From positions 1 through 14,722 of the forward strand of contig CAZXOC010000190.1 of the NCBI GenBank assembly GCA_964642165.1: DNA of 14,722 nt, read 5' to 3'. A program made the position numbers and the translations under genes. Each line of letters starts with the position of its first letter. The stretch's first letter is position 1. This DNA comes from CAYRVX01 sp964642165. Lineage in GTDB: Bacteria; Planctomycetota; Phycisphaerae; SM23-33. This document shows, one piece after another, positions 7,673-14,722 of this stretch. The notes below the pieces were generated by a model that ran no database searches, was not told where the DNA came from, and worked only from the letters and a program-made list of their open reading frames with translations.

Positions 7673-7936
7673 CAAATACGACGTTCGAGGTCCCTGGGTC
7701 GAGCGGGCAGCCGGCAGAAGCGCGCCCCGCGCCGGGCTCCGCCCGCCTGCCGTCCGTGCGACGACGGCATCACGCCGAAATGGGAACCCGGACCGTATCC
7801 CATCGGGTCCGCACGGGTTTCCTACTCATGGGCCGGCCTGTCGGCGGCGCGCATCGGCACCGGGCCGTGCCAGACGCCGCGCGTCGCGGCCGCGGGCCGG
7901 CCGGGAACGTCCGTGAGGGCGGAGAAGGACCAGGTC

Positions 7937-9499
7937 ATGGCTGGTGCGAACATCCTCGTCGTGGAAGACCGGGCGGACGTTGCGCGGGATATCCGGCAGC
8001 GCCTTCGGGGACTCGGCTACTCCGTGGCGCCGGCGGCCGTCTCCGGCCGCCAGGCCGTCGAGGAGGCGGCGCGGTCCAAGCCCGATGTCGTCCTGGTGGA
8101 CATCCGGCTGGGAGACGGGACGGAGGCGATCGAGGCGGCCCGGGAGATCCAGAGCCGCCTGGACATCCCCGTGGTCTGCCTGACGGGCTGCGCCGATGCG
8201 CCGATGCTCCGGCGCCCCGGGGTGGTCCAGCCCTTCGGGTGCGTCTTCGAGCCGTTCCAGACGGAGAAGCTGGGGTCGGGCATCGAAATGGCCATCGCGC
8301 GACACCGCCTGGAGCAGCAGCGGAGGCGGGAGGGGGACGAGCTCCGGGAGGCCGAAGTGAGATACCGGTTCCTCTACGAGCACTGTCCGGCGATCCATCT
8401 GGTGGTGGGGACCGACGGCACGATCCAGGACGTCAACGACACGCTGGTCGAGATCATGGGCTACGAGAAGTGCGAGGTGGCCGGGCGGCACGTCCTGGAG
8501 TTCGTCGAGCCGCAGGACAGCGGCAAGGTCCTGGAGGAGCTCGAGCGGGGCCTCAACGGCGACGTCGCCTCCGACGTGGAAGTGACCGCGCGCGCCAAGG
8601 ACGGCACGGTGCACACGTTCCTGTTCTCCCGGGGCGTGCCCGTCCGGGACCAGGACGGCAAGATCACCGGCAGCCTGCTGGCGGGCATGGACATCACGGA
8701 GCGCAAGGCCGCCGAGCAGATGCTCTACGGGCGCGAGGAGCAGCTTCAGCGGGCGCGGAGAGTCAGGACGATCGGGCGTCTGGCCGGCGGCATCGCGCAT
8801 CACTTCAACAACCTGCTGAGCGTCATCCTGGGCAACGCGGAGCTTCTCCGCGCCGAGCAAAGCGCGCAGGAGGAGCGGTCGCAGAAGCTCGACCAGATCA
8901 TCGACGCCGCCAAGCAGGGAGGCGAGCTGACCGAGAAGCTCCGCCGCTTCGCCCGGGGACGGGACCTGAAGAAGGAGTCCCTCGACGTGCACCGGCTGCT
9001 GCGGTCGGTCACGGACCTGCTGAGGCCCGCCGTGGGCAGCCGGGTCGAGATCGACCTCGACTTCCGCGCCGAGCCGCCCGTTCTGCTGGGCGATTCGGCG
9101 CAGTTGCAGAGCGCCCTGCTGGAACTGGGCCTGAACGCCCGCGACGCGATGCCCGGCGGCGGGCAGATCACCTTCTCGACCGAGCGGGTCGAGCTGGACC
9201 GGGCCTCCTGCCACGTACGGGGCCTGGAACTGCCCCCGGGACGGTACCTGAAGATCTCGGTCAGCGACACGGGCGTGGGGATGGACGACGAGACGCGCCG
9301 CCAGGCCTTCGAGCCGTTCTTCACGACCAAGGGCACGGGGCAGAGGGTGGGGCTCGGCCTATCGAGCGCCTACGGCTGCGTGCAGGCGCATGCCGGGGCG
9401 ATGCAGGTCTCGGCTCGCGAGGGCCTCGGCACGCGAGTCACGGTGTACCTGCCGCCGGGGGAGTCGATCGTCGCCAGCGGCGCCGCGGCCAAGGCCTGA
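7937..9499 (+). CDS. REC-PAS-histidine kinase (response-regulator/sensor kinase hybrid)
   Basis: A 520-residue cytoplasmic signalling protein with no membrane segment. The receiver domain (about 5-120) has acidic residues E10 and D11, phospho-acceptor D55 (VLVDIRLGD) and T83. A PAS domain follows (about 128-250, ending LLAGMDITERK), then the HisKA-type dimerisation helices with the H-box GGIAHHFNN (H288), and a HATPase domain with the N-box (N400 in LNARDAM), G1 (DTGVGM, 444-449), F-box (FEPFFTTKG) and G2 (GLGLS, 472-476). Odd residues: E105 stands where receivers have the conserved lysine (FEPF for KPF), the H-box has HH rather than HD, and the G2 loop reads QRVGLGL rather than GTGLGL. The ATG is preceded by GGAGAAGGA. 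Signal and output partner are unknown; it may respond to an input phosphorelay through its own receiver. Confidence 0.92.
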   Translation: MAGANILVVEDRADVARDIRQRLRGLGYSVAPAAVSGRQAVEEAARSKPDVVLVDIRLGDGTEAIEAAREIQSRLDIPVVCLTGCADAPMLRRPGVVQPFGCVFEPFQTEKLGSGIEMAIARHRLEQQRRREGDELREAEVRYRFLYEHCPAIHLVVGTDGTIQDVNDTLVEIMGYEKCEVAGRHVLEFVEPQDSGKVLEELERGLNGDVASDVEVTARAKDGTVHTFLFSRGVPVRDQDGKITGSLLAGMDITERKAAEQMLYGREEQLQRARRVRTIGRLAGGIAHHFNNLLSVILGNAELLRAEQSAQEERSQKLDQIIDAAKQGGELTEKLRRFARGRDLKKESLDVHRLLRSVTDLLRPAVGSRVEIDLDFRAEPPVLLGDSAQLQSALLELGLNARDAMPGGGQITFSTERVELDRASCHVRGLELPPGRYLKISVSDTGVGMDDETRRQAFEPFFTTKGTGQRVGLGLSSAYGCVQAHAGAMQVSAREGLGTRVTVYLPPGESIVASGAAAKA

Positions 9500-9525
9500 G
9501 CGCCCCGCCGACCCGCGCCGCCCCG

Positions 9526-9544
9526 ACGCAAAACGAACTTGCGT
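9526..9544. terminator. Weak hairpin after the kinase gene
   Basis: ACGCAA, seven bases, TTGCGT, followed by a short run of T. It sits 26 bases after the kinase stop, in an A+T-richer patch. The stem is only six pairs and the T-run is three bases, so it would be a poor intrinsic terminator; it may instead be an operator for the ABC operon. No convincing promoter was found in 9500-9596. Confidence 0.25.
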
Positions 9545-9596
9545 TTGCCGGGAGGCCTGCGAGAATCGCACCGGCGGCGGAGACCACCCCGGGACG

Positions 9597-11012
9597 ATGA
9601 GGATGAACGCAGCGAAGGCGATGGTGCTGGCGGCTTGGCTCGGGGGCGCGTGCCTTGCCGGGTGCGGGGGCGGCTCGTCGGCGCCGGCGGACCCGCGGAG
9701 GCCCCAGGTCGACCAGGCCGTCCGCGAGAAGTGGGGCAAGGGCCTCGACGAGATGCCCACCGTCGAGCTCGTCGTCATCAGCCCGCACAACGAGAACATC
9801 TGCAACGAGTTCGAGTGGGCCTTCAACCTCCACCACGCCGTGGAACACGGCCGGAAGGTCCACGTGGTGTGGCGCGACGTCGGCGGCGGCAGCACCGCCG
9901 TCCTCCGCTTCCTCGAAAACAGGTACAAGAACGGGAAGGGCGCCGAGATCGACGTCGTCTGGGGCGGCGGGGAGGTGAACTTCGCGACGATGGCCGCCGA
10001 GGGCATCCTCCAGCCGATGGAGGTCTCCGACGGCGTGCTCGCCAACGTGCCGGAGTCCTTCGGGGGCCTGTCCATGTACGACCCGAACCGGCGGTGGTTC
10101 GGTTCGGCCGTCAGCGGGTTCGGCTTCCTCTACAACCGCTCGCTGCTGAAGCGCGCGAACATCCCCGAGCCCAAGCGGTGGGAGGACCTCGCCCGGCCGG
10201 AGTGCTTCAGCCAGATCTGCCTGGCGGACCCGACGCAGTCGGGCTCGGCGGCCGCGGCATACGAGATGATCGTCCAGTCGGCGCCGAGCTGGCCGGCGGG
10301 CTGGGCGCGGCTGCTGGGCATCCTGGGCAACGGCAAGCGGTTCGTGGACAGCGCCAGCGGGGCGGCCAACGCCCCGGTGCTCGGCGAGGCGCCGATCGCC
10401 GCGTGCATCGACTTCTACGGGATCAACCGCGTTCGCGAGGCGCCCGACGTGCTGGTGTACGTCAGCCCGAAGGGGCAGACCGCCTTCAACGCCGACCCCA
10501 TCGCCATCCTCCGCAACCCGCCGCACCCGGAGCTGGCGCAGCGGTTCGTGGACTTCGTCCTGTCGCGTCGCGGCCAGGCGCTGTGGGCGCTGCGGGTGGG
10601 CGAGAGGGACGGCCCGATCCGCAGCGCGCTCGGGCGCCAGCCGATCCGGCGCGACGTGTACGCCGCCTACGCGGGCAAGCTCTGCCCGGGCATCGTCAAC
10701 CCCTACGAGGGCGGCGGGGCGCTGGAGCTGGACCGCACGATGTGGCAGCGCCGCTTCGGCCTCTTGCGGAAGCTGGTCCGTGCCGCCGCCGTGGATAACG
10801 ACCAGTTCCTCCGGGCGGCGAAGCGGAAGCTCATCGAGACGAACTTCGATCCGAAGCGCCTGGCCGAGTTCCACCGCCTGCCGGATAACGTCGCCACCGA
10901 GGCGGGGATCGCCGAGGTCGCCCGGAAGCTCAACGACGAGACCGAGGCGGAGAAGATCACCACCGACTGGCAGCGGTTCTTCCGCGAGAGATACAAGCGG
11001 GTCGCCGAGTGA
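9597..11012 (+). CDS. ABC transporter solute-binding lipoprotein, ferric-iron (AfuA/FbpA-like) type
   Basis: A 471-residue exported lipoprotein. The signal peptide ends in the lipobox LAGC with C23 as the likely lipidated residue, followed by a Gly/Ser linker. The body has marks of the COG1840-like binding-protein family: DVVWGGGEVNFATMAAEGILQ (in pieces, DVVWGGGEV and EGILQPM), GFGFLYNRSLLKR, PKRWEDLARPE, LADPTQSGSAAAAYEM and GEAPIAACIDFYG. Family members are usually about 340 residues; here about 110 extra helical, charged residues follow the usual end (roughly from VNPYEGG onward). The stop overlaps the permease start (GTGA). Relatives bind ferric iron, phosphorylated sugars or phosphonates, so the substrate is left open. 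The ATG at 9597 or the one at 9603 could be the start; neither has a strong ribosome-binding site. Confidence 0.9.
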   Translation: MRMNAAKAMVLAAWLGGACLAGCGGGSSAPADPRRPQVDQAVREKWGKGLDEMPTVELVVISPHNENICNEFEWAFNLHHAVEHGRKVHVVWRDVGGGSTAVLRFLENRYKNGKGAEIDVVWGGGEVNFATMAAEGILQPMEVSDGVLANVPESFGGLSMYDPNRRWFGSAVSGFGFLYNRSLLKRANIPEPKRWEDLARPECFSQICLADPTQSGSAAAAYEMIVQSAPSWPAGWARLLGILGNGKRFVDSASGAANAPVLGEAPIAACIDFYGINRVREAPDVLVYVSPKGQTAFNADPIAILRNPPHPELAQRFVDFVLSRRGQALWALRVGERDGPIRSALGRQPIRRDVYAAYAGKLCPGIVNPYEGGGALELDRTMWQRRFGLLRKLVRAAAVDNDQFLRAAKRKLIETNFDPKRLAEFHRLPDNVATEAGIAEVARKLNDETEAEKITTDWQRFFRERYKRVAE

Positions 11013-12766
11013 AGCGCGTTGACGACAACGCCCATCTGCCGCGCCGCGCGCGGGCGCGGGTGGACGGCCCGCCCGCGCTGGTCCCCATCGCCCTGGCCAG
11101 TCTCGTGGTGATCTTCCTGCTGGTCTTCCTCATCCTGCCCGTCTGCCTGACGATCGGCGCGGGCTTCTATCACAAGGGGGGGGTGAGCTTCTACTGGTTC
11201 CGGCGCGTCGTCGGCAACGAGATCCTGCGGGGGCAGCTCGTCAACGGCCTGGCGCTGGCGTCGGTGACCACGCTGGCCTGTCTGGTCGTTGCGATCCCGC
11301 TGGCCGTCGTCCGGACGCGCTACCGATTCTGGGGCTCGGGCGTGCTGGGCGCGCTGCTGCTCGTGCCGCTCATCCTGCCGCCATTCGTCGGGGCGCTGTC
11401 CATGCGGCGACTGCTCGGGCAGTACGGCGTGCTGAACCTGCTGCTGGAGCGGATCGGCCTGCTCGACTTCTCCGCGGGGCGCCCGCCGGACTGGCTCGGA
11501 AGCGGCTTTAGCGGCGTCGTCGTCCTCCAGGTGCTCCACCTGTTCCCCATCCTCTACCTCAACGCCTCGGCCGCCCTGGCCAACGTGGACCCGGCGATGA
11601 CCCAGGCCGCCCGCAACCTCGGGGCCGGGCCCCTGCGGTCCTTCTTTCGCATCACCCTGCCCCTCATCCGACCCGGGCTCTTCGCCGGCGGGACCATCAT
11701 CTTCATCTGGGCCTTCACCGACATCGGCACGCCGCTGATCCTCGGCTACGACGAGGTCATCCCCGTCACCATCTTCCAGCGCCTCTCCCAGGCGCAGGTC
11801 AGCCCGCTGACCTACGGGCTGGTCTTCATCATGCTCTCGACGGCCGTGGCCCTCTACGTGCTCGGCAAGTTCGTCTTCGGACGCGGCGCCGCGGGCGAAT
11901 CCGCCAAGGCCACCGTCGCCGAGGAGACCCGCCGGCTCGGGCCCGTCGGCACGCTCGCGGCGTGGGGCCTGTTCGGCGCCGTCATCTTCGCGTCGCTCCT
12001 GCCCCACGTCGGCGTGGTGCTCACCGCCCTGTCGCGCCGATGGGTCAGCACGATCCTGCCCACCGCCTACACGGTCGATCATCTCGTGTTTGTGGTGACC
12101 CGCCGGGAGACCTACGGCTGCATCCGGAACAGCCTGATGTACGCCGGGACCTCGACGGCCGTCGACATCGCCCTGGGCTGCGCGGCGGCCTGGCTGCTGA
12201 TCCGCAGCCGCCTGCGGGGGCGAACGCTGCTGGACGGGCTGACCATGCTGCCGCTGGCCGTGCCGGGGCTGATTCTCGCGGCCGGGTACGTCGCCATGAC
12301 CGCCAGGGGCAGTCCCCTGGAGGGGATCGGGCCGATGCGCAACCCGTTCGTGATCCTCGTGATCGCCTACTCCGTCCGCCGGCTGCCGTTCGTCGTGCGG
12401 GGCGTTTCGGCCGGGCTCCAGCAGGTGCCCGTCTCTCTCGAGGAGGCCGGGCGAAACCTCGGCGCCACGCGCCCGCAGACGCTCCTGCGGATCACCGTCC
12501 CGCTGATCCTGGCCAACATCATCGCCGCGGGCGTCCTGACCTTCGCCTTCGCGATGCTGGAGGTCAGCGACTCGCTGATCCTGGCGCAGCAGCACGCGCA
12601 CTACCCGATCACGAAGGAGATCTACAAGCAGGCCGCCTCCGGCAACGTGGACGCGGCGAGCGTGGCCTCGGCGCTGGGCGTCTACGGCATGCTGCTGCTC
12701 GGCGGGACCTTCGCCGTCGCCGGGGCGCTGATGGGCAGAAGGCTCGGCGCGATCTTCCGCGCGTGA
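11009..12766 (+). CDS. ABC transporter permease, fused two-domain FbpB-like
   Basis: A 585-residue inner-membrane protein with two binding-protein-dependent permease domains in tandem, as in the FbpB/SfuB family. Each half has about six membrane segments; the first begins near residue 28 (VPIALASLVVIFLLVF). Both halves carry the EAA loop that contacts the ATPase: QAARNLGAGPLRSFFRITLP in the first and EAGRNLGATRPQTLLRITVP in the second. It starts with GTG, overlapping the binding-protein stop by four bases, which implies translational coupling. Because both domains are in one chain, one permease gene plus one ATPase gene is enough for the importer. Confidence 0.94.
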   Translation: MKRVDDNAHLPRRARARVDGPPALVPIALASLVVIFLLVFLILPVCLTIGAGFYHKGGVSFYWFRRVVGNEILRGQLVNGLALASVTTLACLVVAIPLAVVRTRYRFWGSGVLGALLLVPLILPPFVGALSMRRLLGQYGVLNLLLERIGLLDFSAGRPPDWLGSGFSGVVVLQVLHLFPILYLNASAALANVDPAMTQAARNLGAGPLRSFFRITLPLIRPGLFAGGTIIFIWAFTDIGTPLILGYDEVIPVTIFQRLSQAQVSPLTYGLVFIMLSTAVALYVLGKFVFGRGAAGESAKATVAEETRRLGPVGTLAAWGLFGAVIFASLLPHVGVVLTALSRRWVSTILPTAYTVDHLVFVVTRRETYGCIRNSLMYAGTSTAVDIALGCAAAWLLIRSRLRGRTLLDGLTMLPLAVPGLILAAGYVAMTARGSPLEGIGPMRNPFVILVIAYSVRRLPFVVRGVSAGLQQVPVSLEEAGRNLGATRPQTLLRITVPLILANIIAAGVLTFAFAMLEVSDSLILAQQHAHYPITKEIYKQAASGNVDAASVASALGVYGMLLLGGTFAVAGALMGRRLGAIFRA

Positions 12767-12779
12767 GGTACAATCGCCG

Positions 12780-12812
12780 GGCCGGGCCGCGACCCTTGCG
12801 GCGCGCCCGGCC
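12780..12812. repeat. G+C-rich hairpin between permease and ATPase genes
   Basis: GGCCGGGC (12780-12787) pairs with GCCCGGCC (12805-12812) around a 17-base loop. It ends four bases before the first possible ATPase start, so it could affect message stability or translation of the ATPase. There is no T-run, so it is not a standard terminator. Confidence 0.4.
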
Positions 12813-12815
12813 GGG

Positions 12816-13922
12816 ATGCAGGCGATGAAGCAGATCCTCCTGCACGACATCACGAAGGTCTACGGCACGGGCGCGGCGGCGGCCATCGCCGTCCGCGACG
12901 TCAGCCTCACCATCGAGCCCGGCGAGTTCTTCTTCCTGCTCGGGCCCAGCGGGTGCGGGAAGACCACGCTGCTTCGCATCATCGCCGGGCTGACCCGCCC
13001 GACGGCCGGTCGCGTCGTCCTCGGCGACCGCGACGTCACCGACCAGCCCGTCGAGAGCCGCCACACCGCGCTCGTCTTCCAGAACTACGCCCTCTGGCCG
13101 CACATGACCGTCCGGGACAACGTGGAGTTCGGGCCCAAGATGCGGAAGGTGCCCCGCCCCGAGCGCCGCGGTCGCGCGGCGGCGAACCTCGCTCGCGTGC
13201 GGATGGACGACCTCGCCGGGCGCAAGCCCAACCAGCTCTCCGGCGGGCAGCAGCAGCGCGTGGCGCTGGCCCGCGCCCTCGCCGCCCAGCCCGACTGCCT
13301 CCTGCTCGACGAGCCCCTCAGCAACCTCGACGCGCGCCTGCGCCTCCACATGAGGCAGGAGCTGCGATCCCTCGTCAAGGCCACCGGCACCACCGCCGTC
13401 TACGTCACCCACGACCAGAAGGAAGCCCTCTCCATGGCCGATCGCATCGCCGTGATGGACGAGGGGCGCGTGGTGCAGATCGGCCGCCCCGAAGACGTCT
13501 ACGACCGCCCCCAGAGTCGCTTCGTCGCGGACTTCCTCGGCGAGGCGAACTTCGTGACGGGCACGGCCGCCGCCGACGGGCCGCGGCTCCGCGTCGAGAC
13601 GCCGGTGGGCGTCCTGTTCGCCCCGGCCACCGACGCGGGGCTCGCCGGGGGCGACGTCACCTGCTGCATCCGGCCGGAGCGGATCGCCCTGGCGCCCGGG
13701 GGCGAGGAGGCGAGCGGCCCGGCGGGGGAGGGCACGGCCCGCCTGACGGCCACCGTCGCCGCCTGCATCTACCTCGGCGAGATGCGCCAGTACCTCTGCG
13801 ACCTCGGCGGCCGGGCCCGCTGGAAGGTCTTCGTCCTCTCCGACCCGCGCCCGCCGATCGCCGAGGGCCGGCGCGTCACGCTACACGTCGCCGCCCGCGA
13901 CGTCGCCGTCCTGCCCGCGTGA
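12816..13922 (+). CDS. ABC transporter ATP-binding protein, FbpC/PotA-like
   Basis: A 368-residue ATPase that powers the importer encoded just upstream. Complete nucleotide-binding motifs are present: Walker A GPSGCGKTT (43-51), Q-loop Q89 (FQNYALWP), signature LSGGQ (141-145), Walker B LLLDE with D165/E166, D-loop SNLD and H-loop H199 (THDQKEA). The C-terminal third (from about 240) resembles a TOBE regulatory domain, with CIRPERIAL. This length and layout fit ATPases of iron, polyamine and sugar-type importers. The start could be ATG 12816 or ATG 12825; both have weak ribosome-binding sites. It follows the permease by about 50 bases and is the last gene of the operon. Confidence 0.94.
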   Translation: MQAMKQILLHDITKVYGTGAAAAIAVRDVSLTIEPGEFFFLLGPSGCGKTTLLRIIAGLTRPTAGRVVLGDRDVTDQPVESRHTALVFQNYALWPHMTVRDNVEFGPKMRKVPRPERRGRAAANLARVRMDDLAGRKPNQLSGGQQQRVALARALAAQPDCLLLDEPLSNLDARLRLHMRQELRSLVKATGTTAVYVTHDQKEALSMADRIAVMDEGRVVQIGRPEDVYDRPQSRFVADFLGEANFVTGTAAADGPRLRVETPVGVLFAPATDAGLAGGDVTCCIRPERIALAPGGEEASGPAGEGTARLTATVAACIYLGEMRQYLCDLGGRARWKVFVLSDPRPPIAEGRRVTLHVAARDVAVLPA

Positions 13923-14186
13923 AGCGCCCGCCGACGGAGACGTATCCACGTAACGCGGCCCTGTTCACGCAACTCGCCTGGTGACGTGCTCAACGAACGG
14001 CCCGCGCGCCGAGGACGTGTGGGCGCGGCCGCGGACCGTCGTGGCTGCTGACGTGGAATGGCGGCCGCGCAGGCAAGGGCCCTTCCAAGTTGTCTGCAGA
14101 GATGTTTGGGGAGTGGGCAAGCGCGGGTCCGGCGCTGCTCAACCGGGAAGATGCAACGTTCCTCAGCCCGGAGGATCGAGCATTCG

Positions 14187-14317
14187 TGAGCCCCGGCGGG
14201 GCGCGAGGATTTGGCCGTGGGCGTCAGCCCACGGAACACGACGCCAACAACGCGCCAGCCCCGAAGGGGCGCAAGGAACGCACGTGTCGGGAGATCCTGT
14301 CGCCCCTTCGCGGCTGG
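14187..14317. repeat. REP/BIME-like repeat cluster (three copies, two direct and one inverted)
   Basis: A 23-base unit occurs three times. Copy B (14255-14277) begins CCAGCCCCGAAGGGGCG. Copy C is the same unit inverted (14317-14295), matching B at 20 of 23 positions with a 17-base loop between them, so B and C can fold into one long hairpin. Copy A (14187-14209) is direct and matches B at 18 of 23. Each of A and B also contains its own small GCCCC/GGGGC stem. Between A and B lies a separate perfect 8-base stem, CCGTGGGC-GTCA-GCCCACGG (14215-14234). This resembles the repetitive palindromic elements seen in many bacterial intergenic regions. Confidence 0.65.
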
Positions 14318-14331
14318 GTCGTTTCTGGCAC

Positions 14332-14360
14332 CGGCCTGCGGCGGCTGGCGCCGCCGGCCG
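14332..14360. repeat. Strong 12-base hairpin at the end of the repeat cluster
   Basis: Arms 14332-14343 and 14349-14360 pair at 11 of 12 positions around the loop GCTGG. It has no following T-run. It could close the REP-like cluster or act as a stabilising structure at the end of a transcript. Confidence 0.5.
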
Positions 14361-14513
14361 AATCGTGCCGGCCTTCCAGGCCTCGTCCTCGGCGCGAGCC
14401 GTGCGCGGTAGGCCTGGCGCGATACGTCGTGCACTACCGAGCCATTCTTGTGCCCTCCTCAGCGCAACGCTCCGGCGCCCGGCCGCGGAGAGCGAAGCAA
14501 TTCCGACGAGAGC

Positions 14514-14541
14514 TTGATCATTGGCCGAAGCGCGGTATACT
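14514..14541 (+). promoter_or_regulatory. Promoter for the second LEPR-xLL gene
   Basis: TTGATC (14514-14519), 16 bases, then TATACT (14536-14541), four and five matches to the sigma-70 consensus. Transcription would start near 14548, inside the 10-base palindrome GATGCGCATC (14544-14553), a possible operator. The leader to the ATG at 14637 would be about 90 bases. Confidence 0.5.
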
Positions 14542-14636
14542 CAGATGCGCATCTACGTGCGGGCACGGGGTAACGGACGCACTTCTGTTGGGTGCCTGTG
14601 CTTCCTGCCCCTGCGCCCGCCCTGCGGGAGAAGACC

Positions 14637-14722
14637 ATGGCCGCTCAGCCCACGGGCGCAGAGACCCCCGGCGCGGTTCTCGAACCTCTCGAACCCCGCC
14701 TGCTCCTGGCGGTGAACTCCCT
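14637..14722 (+). CDS. N-terminus of a second LEPR-xLL surface protein (partial)
   Basis: Only the first 28 codons and part of the next lie in the window. They read MAAQPTGAETPGAV, then LEPLEPRLLLAVNS, so LEPRLLLA occupies residues 18-25. This N-terminal motif marks large exported planctomycete proteins. GGGAG at 14626-14630, six bases before the ATG, supports the start. The rest of the protein, and so its function, cannot be seen. Confidence 0.85.
   Translation, partial: MAAQPTGAETPGAVLEPLEPRLLLAVNS

Larger units (their letters stand above)
13923..14636. other. Non-coding stretch with repeat cluster and promoter
   Basis: About 700 bases between the ABC operon and the second LEPR gene. The first part (13923-14185) shows no gene and no clear terminator; it has a 10-base palindrome AAGGGCCCTT at 14075-14084. 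The middle (14187-14360) is filled by inverted and direct repeats, and the end (14514-14630) holds a promoter and ribosome-binding site (listed separately). Open frames on both strands run through the repeats and look like by-products of high G+C. Confidence 0.7.

Noticed and set aside
7756..9600. A 614-codon plus-strand frame overlapping the kinase
   Set aside because: Out of frame with the REC-PAS-kinase motifs; its peptide is Arg/Gly/Pro-rich.
10703..12853. A 716-codon open frame on the minus strand
   Set aside because: Antisense to the end of the binding protein and the whole permease; the composition is low-complexity and the sense strand has clear EAA loops and membrane segments.
9597..13922. 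Naming the importer fbpABC with iron as substrate
   Set aside because: The same family handles iron, phosphonates and phosphorylated sugars; no ligand residues or iron-responsive operator could be identified by eye.
13919..13984. A 21-codon ORF starting GTGA on the ATPase stop
   Set aside because: The overlap resembles real coupling, but the peptide is very short with no features; probably chance.
14187..14360. CRISPR array
   Set aside because: The repeats are palindromic, imperfect, in both orientations and unevenly spaced; there are no cas genes.
13769..14434. A 221-codon minus-strand frame
   Set aside because: It overlaps the ATPase C-terminus and the repeat cluster and shows no domain.
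13981..14517. A 178-codon plus-strand frame in the intergenic region
   Set aside because: It runs through the palindromic repeat cluster and lacks a ribosome-binding site or domain.

Overview
The window looks like a high-G+C chromosome segment from a planctomycete-type bacterium (Planctomycetota, possibly Phycisphaerae-like). The best evidence is two separate proteins that carry an N-terminal LEPR-x-LL motif (LEPRVLLS and LEPRLLLA), a signature of large surface or secreted proteins in this phylum. One of them also combines lamin-tail, PA14-like, chitobiase-C-like and CotH-kinase modules, an architecture common in planctomycetes. The assignment is an inference from motifs; there is no rRNA or marker gene here.

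Left part (1-7305, minus strand). Transcription runs right to left. A truncated remnant of an ECF-type sigma factor (7302-7658) has a 12-codon ORF coupled to its end. It is followed by a compact operon: a VTC-domain polyphosphate polymerase-like protein, a DUF4956 membrane protein (ATGA overlap) and a HlyD-like membrane-fusion protein (3-base gap). About 300 bases further, behind its own strong sigma-70-like promoter, lies a LEPR/LTD/PA14/CotH protein of more than 1321 residues that runs off the left edge. VTC, DUF4956 and CotH genes are known to co-occur in bacteria. The HlyD-like adaptor without an ABC ATPase is the unusual member. The set could make polyphosphate or a related polymer at the inner membrane and couple it to the envelope or to surface-protein phosphorylation. 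That role is a hypothesis.

Middle (7644-9499, plus strand). A promoter with a perfect TATAAT drives, through a leader of about 260 bases, a REC-PAS-histidine kinase with several atypical signature residues. It diverges from the sigma remnant.

Right-middle (9597-13922, plus strand). A three-gene ABC importer operon of the ferric-iron/FbpABC-like type: a solute-binding lipoprotein with a long C-terminal extension, a double-domain permease (GTGA overlap) and an ATPase with a TOBE-like tail. The substrate cannot be read from the sequence.

Right end (13923-14722). A roughly 700-base non-coding stretch holds a cluster of inverted and direct repeats (REP/BIME-like), then a clear promoter with a palindrome near the predicted start of transcription, and then the first 28 codons of a second LEPR-xLL surface protein that runs off the right edge.
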